NCBI RefSeq assembly: GCF_000378345.1 | Contig: NZ_KB899547.1 | Span: 124,001-188,000 of the forward strand | DNA length: 64,000 nucleotides | Direction: 5' to 3' | From: Hirschia maritima DSM 19733 | GTDB lineage: Bacteria > Pseudomonadota > Alphaproteobacteria > Caulobacterales > Hyphomonadaceae | Made by a program: the position numbers and the translations under genes | Shown here: one piece after another, positions 27,819 to 39,255 of the stretch | Layout of the letters: every line of letters begins with the position of its first letter | How positions within the stretch are numbered: position 1 is the stretch's first letter | Notes under the pieces: generated by a model | Seen by the model: the letters and a program-made list of their open reading frames with translations, nothing else | Told to the model about the DNA's origin: nothing | Databases searched by the model: none

Positions 27819-29522
27819 ATGTTGATAGCACTTTCCATACGCGATTTCGTTTTAGTCCGTGCCCTTGATCTTGATTTGGATACGGGCTTCACCGCTTTAA
27901 CTGGTGAAACCGGTGCAGGTAAGTCCATTTTACTTGCGGCTTTGGGTTTCGCTTTGGGAGCGAAAACAGCAAAGGGGGCAATTCGCTCAGGCTGTGCATC
28001 TGCGACGGTCACAGCAACCTTTGATCCTCCTGCTGATCATCCTGTTCGGCAAGTTCTTCAAGAAAATGATATTGAATTGGATAGCGATGAATCCATTGTT
28101 ATTCGTCGTATTTTACGTAGCTCCGGTGCAGCAAAAGGTTATCTTAATGATGCTCCAGTGAGCGCAAGATTGCTTCAATCTATTTCAGACATGTTAGTTG
28201 AGGTGCATGGGCAACATGCTGGACATAGTTTATTGGCCGTTTCTCAACATAGGCGACTTCTCGACGCATATGCTGAAACTGAAAATGAGCTTTTGGCTTG
28301 CGCAGAGACGTGGGAAAATTGGCGAGCTGCAATTGAAGCGAGAAAAGCTGTTGAGGCGCGTTTGCTTCGTGCGCAAGCTGATCGTGAATATTTGGAATTT
28401 GCTGTTGAGGAACTTGATAAGCTTGACCCGCAAGACGGGGAGGCTGAATCTCTTGCTCAGGAACGACAGGAATTGCAGTCGGCTGAAAAAGTTGCACAAG
28501 CCGTTGAAGATGCTCTGAAGCAATTGGATAAGTCTGGTCCCGAGCAAGCTCTATCTTCTGCATCACGCGCTCTTGGGCGTGCGTCTTCCATGCCAGTTAT
28601 TATGGAAAGTGCTGATGATGCTCCATTAAAATTGCAATTATCAGAGGCTGCTGATGCTCTGGAAAGGGCACTTATTGAAGCAAGCGAGGCTTATGAAAGT
28701 GTTTCGCGATTAAGGTCAGCATCTGAATTTTCAGCAAGTGATTTAGAAAACTCTGAGGCGAGGTTGTTTGCATTGCGAGCAGCAGCGCGAAAATATGATG
28801 TAGATGTGGATCAATTAGCGGCAGTTCGGGACCGTATGCGTATGCAATTGGATGAGATCACGCATTCAGATCAAGCGCTTTTAAAGGCGAAAACTGCCGA
28901 AATTGATTCTGAAAAAGCCTTTGTTCATGCAAGCGATAAGCTACGAGAAAAACGTACAAAAGCTGGTGTGAAGTTGGCTAAGGCATTACGAAAAGAGCTG
29001 AAGCCATTAAAGCTTGAGAAGGCTGATTTTAGGGTCGTTCAAGAAGCTCTTGATCCTAAAGACGCGGGGCCAAATGGATGCGATCGCATTTCTTTTGAAG
29101 TGCGTACAAATCCAGGAGCAGAATTTGGTCCTTTACATAAGATAGCATCAGGCGGTGAGGTCGCTCGTTTTGCGTTGGCTCTTAAAGTTTGCCTCGCAAC
29201 TGATGGTCAGGCTGGTACGCTTATTTTTGATGAAGCTGATGTTGGGGTAGGGGGTGCCGTTGCGGCGGCGATTGGAGAACGTTTGCATCAATTATCTGAT
29301 GGACGACAAGTATTAGCCATTACGCATAGTCCTCAAGTTGCAGCAATGGCTGATGAGCAATGGCGAATATCAAAAGGGGAAGCGAAAAAGGGAGCAATCG
29401 AAACTGCAATTGATGTATTGGAAATAGGACAACGTCAGGAAGAGATTGCTCGTATGCTAGCAGGTGCTCAAATTACACAAGAAGCTCGCGCGGCGGCCAC
29501 AAGATTGCTAGCGCGTGCTTGA
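27819..29522 (+). CDS. recN: RecN, SMC-like DNA repair ATPase
   Basis: A 567-residue SMC-family protein acting in double-strand break repair. The Walker A GETGAGKS is at residues 29-36, a long coiled coil fills about 170-390, and the C-terminal signature/Walker B regions show as ASGGEVARFALALK and GTLIFDEADVGVGG. Its promoter has a perfect LexA box, so it is expected to be SOS-induced. ligA follows 21 bases after the stop, likely on the same transcript. Confidence 0.97.
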   Translation: MLIALSIRDFVLVRALDLDLDTGFTALTGETGAGKSILLAALGFALGAKTAKGAIRSGCASATVTATFDPPADHPVRQVLQENDIELDSDESIVIRRILRSSGAAKGYLNDAPVSARLLQSISDMLVEVHGQHAGHSLLAVSQHRRLLDAYAETENELLACAETWENWRAAIEARKAVEARLLRAQADREYLEFAVEELDKLDPQDGEAESLAQERQELQSAEKVAQAVEDALKQLDKSGPEQALSSASRALGRASSMPVIMESADDAPLKLQLSEAADALERALIEASEAYESVSRLRSASEFSASDLENSEARLFALRAAARKYDVDVDQLAAVRDRMRMQLDEITHSDQALLKAKTAEIDSEKAFVHASDKLREKRTKAGVKLAKALRKELKPLKLEKADFRVVQEALDPKDAGPNGCDRISFEVRTNPGAEFGPLHKIASGGEVARFALALKVCLATDGQAGTLIFDEADVGVGGAVAAAIGERLHQLSDGRQVLAITHSPQVAAMADEQWRISKGEAKKGAIETAIDVLEIGQRQEEIARMLAGAQITQEARAAATRLLARA

Positions 29523-29525
29523 TGA

Positions 29526-31910
<2,385 letters not shown>

Positions 31911-31914
31911 TAAA

Positions 31915-31938
31915 AAAGGGAGCCAGCAGGCTCCCTTT
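31915..31938. terminator. Bidirectional terminator between ligA and aminopeptidase P
   Basis: AAAGGGAGCC (31915-31924), loop AGCA, GGCTCCCTTT (31929-31938): a perfect 10-bp stem flanked by A- and T-runs, between two convergent genes. Confidence 0.92.
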
Positions 31939-31941
31939 ATT

Positions 31942-33753
31942 CTATAGTTCTTTACAGGCATCCTTGAGCCATTCAAGGTCGTCACCTGCCAGAAGAGGGG
32001 ACAATTCTTTGAGAACCCTTTGGTGGTAGCGGTCGACCCAAATCCATTCATCTGGGGTAAGCATTCCACTCTCTATCAAGCGCGTACATAGTGGAGCGAG
32101 AGTGAGTGCTTCAAATTCCATCATAGGAATATCACCCCCCGTAATATCACGTGGTTGAGTTACAAATTGAAGGTTTTCAATCCGAATACCATAGCCACCT
32201 TCTTTATAATAACCAGGTTCATTGGAAACAATCATTCCTGGTTCCAAGCCCACAAAATTGGGCAGTTTGGAAATCCGTTGAGGACCTTCATGAACACCTA
32301 AATAGCTTCCAACACCATGGCCTGTGCCGTGCTCATAATCCAGACCTAATGCCCACATTGGTTGGCGCGCTATTGCATCAATTGCTGATCCAGTTGTTCC
32401 TTTGGGAAATCTCAGTCGAGCTAGAGCAATGTGGCCTTTTAGAACGATGGTGTAGCGTTCTTTCATTTCTTGTGTTGGTTCACCGATTGCAACTGTGCGC
32501 GTAATATCGGTAGTCCCATCAAGATATTGTCCGCCGGAATCAACCAAATACAGTGAGTTCTTTTCAAGAACCTTTACGGTAGCTTCATTTACACGATAGT
32601 GACAGTGCGCGCCGTTTGATCCTGCCCCTGAGATCGTTTCAAATGATAAATCTTTTAGGCCCTGAAGCTCTTCGCGATAAAATTCCAATTTTTGGGCCGC
32701 TTGAATTTCGTTGACAGTACCGGACTGAACTTCTTCTGAGTCTAGCCAACGAAGGAAACGCGTCATGGCAGCTCCATCACGCAGGTGAGCTTGTTGAGAT
32801 CCTGCGATTTCAACTTCGTTTTTGCAGGCGCGAGGCAGCGCGCAAGGATCAGCTTGGATTACAATTTTGGCACCAGCTTCGGTAACCGTTTTAAAAAACC
32901 AAGCGGAAGCAAGGTTTGGGTCGAGCGAAACAGATTTATTTTGCAATTTGGCAATATTTTCAGCCAGTTGGTCCATAGGTAGAATATTGATACCATCTAG
33001 ATGTGGTTTCAGTTCTTCACTAACTTTTTCTTGATGAAGAAACAAATCTGCGGAGCCGTCTGCGTGTAAAATGGCGCGGCCAAGCGGTAAGGGCGAGCAT
33101 TGCACATCGCCTCCACGAATATTGAAAACCCAAGCAATTGAAGCCGGAGAAGTGATGATCGCGGCATCAGCACCTGCACTGGCGATAGATGCGCCAACTC
33201 TTTTAAGTTTGTCTTTAAAGGCCTCACCGGCATATCTGATATCGTGGGGGACAACGGGTTGTTTGGGCTCTGGCGGTTGGTTGGTCCACGCCTCATCGAT
33301 AGGGTTTTTTGTAACGGGTACGATTTCAGCACCAGCTAGTTTTGCACAATCAGCTAACTCTTCAAAAGCGTTCTGACCTACAAGATGTAAATCAACACCT
33401 ATCCGCTTGCCATTCAATTCTTGCTGCGAGAGCCACTTGAACGGGCCAAGTTTATCCAGACTTTCCTGTTGAAACAGGTCAGCGTCTAGCTGTTGCGCAG
33501 CTTGCAGAGTGTAGCGGCCATCCACGAATACCACGGCAGTATTTTCCAATACTATTGCAGCACCAGCAGACCCGGTGAAACCGGTTGCCCATGTTAGGCG
33601 ATCGAACGCAGCGGGCAGGTATTCGTTTTGATAGGCATCTTCGTGAGGAATGTAATATGCATCCAGATTTTGCGCTTTCATTTGAGCCCGCAAAAGGGGA
33701 AGATTCTGTTGACCCAATGATGGACCGCCTGTCACTTCAAAAGTTTGACGCAT
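31942..33753 (-). CDS. M24B-family Xaa-Pro aminopeptidase (aminopeptidase P)
   Basis: A 603-residue metallopeptidase of the long, three-domain form (as in eukaryotic cytosolic aminopeptidase P). Two creatinase N-terminal-like domains precede the pita-bread catalytic domain. Metal ligands appear in VDSGGQYLDGTTDITRTV (two Asp), GTGHGVGSYLGVHEGP (His), and the C-terminal Glu regions MIVSNEPGYY and GIRIENL. It removes an N-terminal residue before proline. I start at ATG 33753 (MRQTFEV); an upstream TTG would add ten residues without a ribosome-binding site. Cytoplasmic; no signal peptide. Confidence 0.93.
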   Translation of the reverse strand: MRQTFEVTGGPSLGQQNLPLLRAQMKAQNLDAYYIPHEDAYQNEYLPAAFDRLTWATGFTGSAGAAIVLENTAVVFVDGRYTLQAAQQLDADLFQQESLDKLGPFKWLSQQELNGKRIGVDLHLVGQNAFEELADCAKLAGAEIVPVTKNPIDEAWTNQPPEPKQPVVPHDIRYAGEAFKDKLKRVGASIASAGADAAIITSPASIAWVFNIRGGDVQCSPLPLGRAILHADGSADLFLHQEKVSEELKPHLDGINILPMDQLAENIAKLQNKSVSLDPNLASAWFFKTVTEAGAKIVIQADPCALPRACKNEVEIAGSQQAHLRDGAAMTRFLRWLDSEEVQSGTVNEIQAAQKLEFYREELQGLKDLSFETISGAGSNGAHCHYRVNEATVKVLEKNSLYLVDSGGQYLDGTTDITRTVAIGEPTQEMKERYTIVLKGHIALARLRFPKGTTGSAIDAIARQPMWALGLDYEHGTGHGVGSYLGVHEGPQRISKLPNFVGLEPGMIVSNEPGYYKEGGYGIRIENLQFVTQPRDITGGDIPMMEFEALTLAPLCTRLIESGMLTPDEWIWVDRYHQRVLKELSPLLAGDDLEWLKDACKEL

Positions 33754-33834
33754 TACTTTGTTCCCAGTTATTTGATGATGCAAAACTTATTGTTGCAGAT
33801 TATTATAGTAATCTAGATTATAATTGCAGTTTTT

Positions 33835-34779
33835 CTAGGCTATACCGAAAAATAATGCTGGATCAAATAAGTTGTCTTCCATCCAAGGATCCCGTCCTTG
33901 GCGTTGGATATCAACATTCTTGGATGGTTTTCTGAAAACCAGCGTTGTCCAAGCGCCCAATCGACGACGTTCAACCAATGAGAGATTTCGTCCTGCGAAG
34001 GCGGCTTTAACTTGTGGTTCTTGGTGATTGAGCAAGCCTGATAAAATGATGTATCCACCATCTTTGGTAAGCTTGTTTATATCAGAAGATAAAGACACTA
34101 GAGGTCGAGCCAGAATATTGGCCATTACTGTGTCATACTTACCCTGATTGCGGATGAAAGTATTGTTGGCACCAGTTGCGACTAACAGATGCAGATTGCG
34201 TCCCATTTTGTTGTTTTCGGCATTGATTTTTGCAATGCGAATAGATTCTGGGTCAATATCAGATGCCACACACATGTTGGCTCCTGATTTTACTGCAGCG
34301 ATTGCCAACACGGCGGAACCTGTTCCGATGTCTAGCACTTTACCTAGCTTGCGTTTGCTTGCAACTTTGGCCAGTGCCTCAAGACATCCCTTCGTGGTGC
34401 CATGATGTCCTGTTCCAAAGGCAGGTCCAGCTTCAATCCAGATTGGAATACGGCCACCTTCAAGGTTGGTGAGTTCATGTGCGCCAGCCACATAATATGG
34501 ACCGGCTTCTACGGCAGGAAGACCTTTTAAGCTTTCAGCTACCCAATCTTTGTCCGCTAATTTTTCATGAGAGGCTGAAATTCCTTCAGCTTCAGTTTCA
34601 ATGATTGAAATGCATTGTTGAGCACTTTCCTCATCATGGCAAAACGCATCCAGACGCCATGATACGCGCGTCGCTTCTTCAGTTGAAACTGCGCCAGCTG
34701 GGGATGGGTCCATGTCTGCTAAAATGTCAGACAATCTTTCGGCCGTCGCGCGGTCGCAAATAGCGCTCACTTTATACAT
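33835..34779 (-). CDS. prmA: PrmA, ribosomal protein L11 methyltransferase
   Basis: A 314-residue SAM methyltransferase that trimethylates ribosomal protein L11. The SAM loop VLDIGTGSAVLAIAAVKSGA is at about residues 162-181 with the upstream AFGTGHHGTT substrate/SAM motif, and NILARPL is the catalytic NxxxxPL-like region. Its N-terminus (MYKVSAICD) looks native; family length is normal. Aminopeptidase P lies 81 bases downstream in the same direction. Confidence 0.93.
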   Translation of the reverse strand: MYKVSAICDRATAERLSDILADMDPSPAGAVSTEEATRVSWRLDAFCHDEESAQQCISIIETEAEGISASHEKLADKDWVAESLKGLPAVEAGPYYVAGAHELTNLEGGRIPIWIEAGPAFGTGHHGTTKGCLEALAKVASKRKLGKVLDIGTGSAVLAIAAVKSGANMCVASDIDPESIRIAKINAENNKMGRNLHLLVATGANNTFIRNQGKYDTVMANILARPLVSLSSDINKLTKDGGYIILSGLLNHQEPQVKAAFAGRNLSLVERRRLGAWTTLVFRKPSKNVDIQRQGRDPWMEDNLFDPALFFGIA

Positions 34780-34884
34780 TCTTTGGGGTGCCTTTTAGAG
34801 AAATTCTTTTGTGCTGCCTTGATAAGCAAAATTGGCGATGAGTCAAAGTTTGCTTTGTAAGGGATGCAGGCCCAGTAGATATGC

Positions 34885-34935
34885 TTAATGGGCATTTACC
34901 ATAAAAGTTTAGCTTTATTTAGAATGCGTCTTAAT
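34885..34935 (+). promoter_or_regulatory. Twin upstream element A (CtrA-like)
   Basis: Begins TTAA-N7-TTACC (34885-34900), then rTAAAAGT, then TTAG-N8-TTAAT at 34919-34935. The same layout occurs before the next gene with identical spacing; the TTACC ends exactly 58 bases before the ATG in both cases. See the second copy at 35180. Confidence 0.6.
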
Positions 34936-34957
34936 TGGTGTTTGCTATTGGTGGCAT

Positions 34958-35173
34958 ATGAGTGGGGTAACATTGTCATTAAACGCGGTTGTGCAGGCGA
35001 GGGGCATGCCTGACCGTGCGAGCCATATAGCTAAAACACAAATGCCGGAAGAAGCAGGAAAGTCCGGTCCATCACCAGAGCAAATAAATGCTAAGCAGGT
35101 TTTTAAAGCGAATTTGCAAGCGCGCGGTCCCATTCCTGATAAGGTTGGGCAATTTGTGAATGTGGTTACATGA
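34958..35173 (+). CDS. Small unknown protein (71 residues), twin-promoter gene 1
   Basis: An unrecognised 71-residue hydrophilic protein. The N-terminus (MSGVTLSLNAVVQARG) resembles the start of a short amphipathic helix; the middle is Pro/Gly-rich, and the end (VFKANLQARGPIPDKVGQFVNVV) could be another helix. No membrane segment or signal peptide. It is immediately followed by another tiny gene whose upstream region is strikingly like its own, which makes a real, co-regulated gene likely. Confidence 0.6.
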   Translation: MSGVTLSLNAVVQARGMPDRASHIAKTQMPEEAGKSGPSPEQINAKQVFKANLQARGPIPDKVGQFVNVVT

Positions 35174-35179
35174 GCTTGC

Positions 35180-35230
35180 TTAATTTGCGTTTACCGTAAA
35201 AGTAAACAATACGTTAAACGCGGCGTTAAT
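35180..35230 (+). promoter_or_regulatory. Twin upstream element B (CtrA-like)
   Basis: TTAA-N7-TTACC at 35180-35195, then GTAAAAGT, then TTAA-N8-TTAAT at 35214-35230, the second copy of element A in the same register. It also contains the inverted repeat GTTTAC-N7-GTAAAC (35189-35207). Confidence 0.6.
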
Positions 35231-35252
35231 CAGCATGCGTTAGGCTCTAACC

Positions 35253-35468
35253 ATGTCTATAATATCTTCAGCAGTTAGCGGCATTCATCATGCCACAATA
35301 ATGTTTGATCGCGCCGCGCAGCAGACGATCAAATCTGCCAATTCAGGCGGAGATTTAGTTGGTGCTGTTGTGGAGCAAAAACAAGCTGAAATAGCGGTAA
35401 AAGCTAACACCGCTGTAGTGCGCGTGGCCGACGATATGGAGAAACGCCTTCTGGATATTTTGGCCTAG
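35253..35468 (+). CDS. Minimal flagellar rod/hook-like protein (71 residues)
   Basis: The N-terminus (MSIISSAVSGIHHATIMFDRAAQQ) matches the D0 helix of flagellar axial proteins such as FlgB, FlgC, FlgG and FlgE. The C-terminus (ANTAVVRVADDMEKRLLDIL) matches their C-terminal D0 helix (consensus ANvxVxrtxdeMlxxLLdi). Only about 25 residues separate the two, so the globular middle is missing. Real rod proteins are more than 130 residues. It could be a reduced rod/hook accessory part, or a truncated relative. CtrA-like elements upstream fit with flagellar control. No other flagellar gene is in the window. Confidence 0.6.
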   Translation: MSIISSAVSGIHHATIMFDRAAQQTIKSANSGGDLVGAVVEQKQAEIAVKANTAVVRVADDMEKRLLDILA

Positions 35469-35537
35469 CTTTATTTACTGTTGGCAGAACAAAAATTAGC
35501 TCATAACTTCAAATTTTAGATCTGGGTGGGGCTCTCC

Positions 35538-36305
35538 ATGCACAAAAATTTTGGTGTTTTGAAATCATTGTTTCTGGCTTTCATGCTGGTTGGTCTAACA
35601 GCATGTGACACCGGATTTCATGAAAACAATGTGCAGCTAATTTCAAGCGAAGATGCTTATACAGATTACCCGGAAGGTGAGGTTCTGGCGGTTCTTTCTT
35701 CTGAATTCATGAGAAAGACTGAAGCTGCTGATAAGATGTCAGTTTTTAAATACATGACAGCTGAAGAACGTGATTTTGTGCTTTCTCAACAGTGGATTGC
35801 TGGTTCCATGAAAACAGGCAGGATCGACGCTAAAAAGGTAGATCACTGCTACTTGCTTACGTCTGGCCGAGAAGCGATGTATGCGATCTTTCAGCATGTG
35901 GAAAATGGGTTTTATCTAGCTTCTCTTTCAATTGAAGGGTGCTTCGAAGCGGGAGAGACAGGTGATTTTGGATATGGAATAGCCCTGAAAGAAGAGGATC
36001 ATATTCATGTTATTCGAGCGCCGCGCGGACATTTTCTGGAATGGGCTGAAGTACAAATTCCGATGGTGAAAGTTGTACTCGGCATTGATATCGACACAGA
36101 TGTTAGCAAAGACAATTTTGACAGGGTGAGGGTATCGAAAGTGGGAGCGTATCTGGCTTACATAAAAGAAAACAAAGACATATTTGAAAAGATAGAGAAA
36201 GCTGTTCCTCTGTATTTTGGATCGTTGAATGAAAACCAAAAGCGAGCCGTGGAATTGCTAGAAGTTGCTGAAGTAAAAATGAAAGCGACTAAAGCAAATA
36301 AGTAG
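35538..36305 (+). CDS. Putative lipoprotein, unknown function
   Basis: A 255-residue predicted lipoprotein: basic start, hydrophobic stretch and lipobox LTAC (Cys23). The remainder (about 30-255) is a mixed domain with many aromatic and charged residues and no family I recognise. I start it at ATG 35538, which has GGTGGGG at good spacing, instead of the GTG 12 bases upstream. It lies 68 bases after the rod-like gene; whether they share a transcript is unclear. Confidence 0.65.
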   Translation: MHKNFGVLKSLFLAFMLVGLTACDTGFHENNVQLISSEDAYTDYPEGEVLAVLSSEFMRKTEAADKMSVFKYMTAEERDFVLSQQWIAGSMKTGRIDAKKVDHCYLLTSGREAMYAIFQHVENGFYLASLSIEGCFEAGETGDFGYGIALKEEDHIHVIRAPRGHFLEWAEVQIPMVKVVLGIDIDTDVSKDNFDRVRVSKVGAYLAYIKENKDIFEKIEKAVPLYFGSLNENQKRAVELLEVAEVKMKATKANK

Positions 36306-36384
36306 AATATATTTTTCATCATTGCGTTCTAGTGTTTAGCCTGTTTGGGTATTCTTATAGTGCCGCTGTAAAAGGAAACTTACG

Positions 36385-36981
36385 TTGAATTCTCGGAAAC
36401 GTATGATGGATTTAATGTATGCCAGTGTGATCGGTATTGGTCTTTCCAAGGTCAATGCTGCTTTGCTGGACGCACATTTCTTTGTTTATCTTTTGCTAGC
36501 GGCGACAATTTTCGAAGACCTGTACCTCTATTATAACGATGCAAATGTTGATGGTGGATTGCATCCCGATGCCAAAGCGTCGTGGCGCAAATTTATTGAC
36601 CTGCCATTGGGCGTTGCTGAGATCGCCATTCTGGCTGCATGGTTGTTCGCGATTATTGCCTTCTCCGATATATCCCAGAATTTCTTTATATTTTTTGGTG
36701 TGTTTCTGGGATTGAAGACAGTTGCTGGTTTTTTCTTGTGCTGGCGAGATGCTAATCTGAAGTCATTTCATATGCTTCAAGAGCTTGTCTTTTTGTGCGG
36801 AGCCTCTGTATCTCTGTTTATCGGCTTTTTACCGAAGGCTATTTTTGCAGAATATGAATATATAGATGCTGTCGCATTCGTTTTAGTTGTGTGGGCACTC
36901 CAAACGGTTTTGTGGTGGAGTATGCAAAAATATTATGCCTTATCCTACAAACCACCCAAAGACCACAAACCTGGAATGTAG
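36385..36981 (+). CDS. Polytopic membrane protein, unknown function
   Basis: A 198-residue protein with about five to six hydrophobic segments (for example around residues 12-48, 72-92, 98-120, 128-146 and 155-177). No family recognised. The start is TTG 36385: AAGGA sits 8 bases before it, whereas the next ATG (36403) has no site. The loops contain Asn/Asp-rich turns (YYNDANVDGGLHPDAK). Unknown role. Confidence 0.6.
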   Translation: MNSRKRMMDLMYASVIGIGLSKVNAALLDAHFFVYLLLAATIFEDLYLYYNDANVDGGLHPDAKASWRKFIDLPLGVAEIAILAAWLFAIIAFSDISQNFFIFFGVFLGLKTVAGFFLCWRDANLKSFHMLQELVFLCGASVSLFIGFLPKAIFAEYEYIDAVAFVLVVWALQTVLWWSMQKYYALSYKPPKDHKPGM

Positions 36982-37044
36982 AACGGGCTTTATGCAAAGC
37001 TTGGATATTCTCAATTTAGTCTGGGGCGCGGTGTCAGGGGGGAC

Positions 37045-37242
37045 TTAGGCCGCGTGATCAAGGTCTCGGACCATTTTGACGAGTTGCTTTAGTAAACCTT
37101 TTGCAGCGAGGCCGGGTGGTGTTCTGCCATAAGTGTCGGTGAGTGTTCTTGAAAGATAGCGTACGGTGATATTGGGACCTTGAACCTCAAAACAACCTTT
37201 ATAAATGTGGCCATCGATCTCGATGTGGGTTGGTATGGACAT
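37045..37242 (-). CDS. Small unknown protein (65 residues)
   Basis: A 65-residue soluble protein. It has a beta-hairpin-like N-terminal half (HIEIDGHIYKGCFEVQGPNITVRY) and a C-terminal helical half (GLLKQLVKMVRDLDHAA). GGGAAACC lies before the start. Not assigned to a family, but the composition looks coding. It is on the opposite strand to its neighbours. Confidence 0.5.
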   Translation of the reverse strand: MSIPTHIEIDGHIYKGCFEVQGPNITVRYLSRTLTDTYGRTPPGLAAKGLLKQLVKMVRDLDHAA

Positions 37243-37581
37243 ATGAATGGTTTCCCGTGTCTAGCTGTCAGATAGAGCGCGTGCATCATGTCTTTGCGGG
37301 CAGTATATCTGCGCACAAGAAAGATGCTTCGGGGAGGTTATATGTTTATCTCTATAAGATAGCATAACTTTAGATATTCACCTACAGGTGTTGCGTGAAG
37401 CATCTCGGCGAAAGTCGGGGCCCACACTTATCCATGAGTCTACCGTGTGAACTAGGTGAATTTATTAACGTCGTTATTGCTGTAGAATTTGCGCGTGTAA
37501 TGTGTGTCCTTGATTTGGTGCATGGAATAAATTTTGCTAGATAAAGTTGAATAGTAGTGATGCGGTTGGGGATTTCTGAAA
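37243..37581. other. Gene-free interval
   Basis: About 340 bases with no convincing gene, between the divergent 65-residue gene and the PKD-like lipoprotein gene. The only structured element I noted is a 12-base dyad, CACCTACAGGTG (37379-37390). Both outward promoters presumably lie here. Confidence 0.5.
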
Positions 37582-39255
37582 ATGAAGCTTGGAATTTTGG
37601 TGGGTACTTGTTCAATAGTACTCATTTTATCAGCATGTAGCGGCGGCGGCGGCAGTGGTCCAACCACATCTGCAACTCCTACTTCGGTTGCGAACAGGGC
37701 ACCTGTAGCTGTAATTTCAGCACCTCTGACCACCGTTGATGAACTTCAGATGATTTCACTGTCAGCGGAAGGTTCCTCTGACGCGGATAGAGATACACTT
37801 TCATATTCCTGGGTACAATCTTCTGGACCGGATTTAGCTATTGGCGCCCAGACTGGGGTGCAGTTTAACGTTCAAGTCCCTGAATTAGCAGCTGATGAGA
37901 ACTATACGTTTGAGTTGACTGTTTCCGATGGTGAAGCCAGCGCGAAGCAAACCATTGATGTCATTGGCCGGAACATTGTGTTGGGTCCGTTAGCCAGTGA
38001 ATGGTCCAGTCAAACTGGAGGATATCAGACGCAGGGTAAAATTGTTCCTCCTTTTTGGTCATATGAAAATCGTTATTTTCTAACCAGTGTTTATAGCGAA
38101 GCTTCAGAGATGAAGCCTGCAAAATATACAGAGTTTTATTTTGAACATAATGGTACCGGGAATTATGATTACTCTTTATCGTATGATCATGACGCAAATT
38201 TAGAACAGCCATTTCAACCACCAGTGAATTTTCGTGCAAATTCCACAATATGGAGGGATTTTTACCAATATATTGAGAGTAGCAATACAATTGAAGTTCG
38301 CGTATATCCCAATTTGGATGTACCGCAGGTTTTGTCATTGCCTTCTAAAGCCTGTGCACTTTTTCATACTGATTATGCGGGGGGATTTGATCCAGTTAGG
38401 AATACACATTCGGCAAGAGTTTTACCGAATATTCTTGTTGCACTCGAAGATGGTGGAATCTTGGAATTCGAAAACCTTGGGAACCGTAATTTAACTGCTG
38501 CTGGCATTCCCGATGTAGATCATTTTGAAAATTGGGGAGTTTATTCTGAGACTGCAACGGTATTTAAGAATGATGGAACGTATTGCTCTGGTAATTTATC
38601 CAATTGGGTAATTGTGGACGATACATCGATACCGCATCAGATAGACAAGCAATTTGTATTATTCAATGAAGATAACCAATCTTTGGAGCTTATCACCGCA
38701 TCTAATACATCTATAGTGGAGAGCGCTGAGCCATACCAACAAATTGATTTGAGTGAATTATCTGACGAGAAACTTTACGCAATTCCTTTGGTGCAGGGAA
38801 GTATATATGATGCTAAAAACAATGCTCGTGAATTTGTAGCTGTGGGGCTTACAAATGGCATTCATTCTGGCGACCATTTTGTTCTATTAATAAATCCTGA
38901 TTTTGATGCTTTTAAATCTATGAGGCTGCCGAATGGTGTACCTTCCGATATATACGCATTTAAGCACCAAGATAGTTTAGTACCTTCAAATGAGAAATCT
39001 TCCGATATTTTCGTTGTAAGTCCAGATAGTCCTTATGTTGTATACTTTGAAAACAATGTAGAAAGGATATCGCCTTTTGAATTTGAGGAAGCCACATCAT
39101 TCAAAGAGGCGCAGTACATTGATATCGGGTTTGGTGGAAAATATCTAAATTTTGAGCCCGTGGATGTTTTTGGAGTTAACGATGATATGTATGTTGCCTA
39201 CGCTGAGGAAGGGCGTGTAGCCAGTTTTGGACATTCTGCAACTAATAATCCCTAA
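37582..39255 (+). CDS. Large putative lipoprotein with PKD-like domain
   Basis: A 557-residue predicted lipoprotein. Lipobox LSAC (Cys14) is followed by a Gly-rich linker (SGGGGSGPTTS), then an Ig/PKD-like domain at about residues 34-130 (APVAVISAP, SSDADRDTLSYSWVQSSG, YTFELTVSDGEASAKQT). The remaining 420 residues are beta-rich and not recognised; they contain few Cys. Likely on the cell surface or periplasmic. Its stop overlaps uvrD by four bases (convergent). Function is unknown. Confidence 0.75.
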   Translation: MKLGILVGTCSIVLILSACSGGGGSGPTTSATPTSVANRAPVAVISAPLTTVDELQMISLSAEGSSDADRDTLSYSWVQSSGPDLAIGAQTGVQFNVQVPELAADENYTFELTVSDGEASAKQTIDVIGRNIVLGPLASEWSSQTGGYQTQGKIVPPFWSYENRYFLTSVYSEASEMKPAKYTEFYFEHNGTGNYDYSLSYDHDANLEQPFQPPVNFRANSTIWRDFYQYIESSNTIEVRVYPNLDVPQVLSLPSKACALFHTDYAGGFDPVRNTHSARVLPNILVALEDGGILEFENLGNRNLTAAGIPDVDHFENWGVYSETATVFKNDGTYCSGNLSNWVIVDDTSIPHQIDKQFVLFNEDNQSLELITASNTSIVESAEPYQQIDLSELSDEKLYAIPLVQGSIYDAKNNAREFVAVGLTNGIHSGDHFVLLINPDFDAFKSMRLPNGVPSDIYAFKHQDSLVPSNEKSSDIFVVSPDSPYVVYFENNVERISPFEFEEATSFKEAQYIDIGFGGKYLNFEPVDVFGVNDDMYVAYAEEGRVASFGHSATNNP

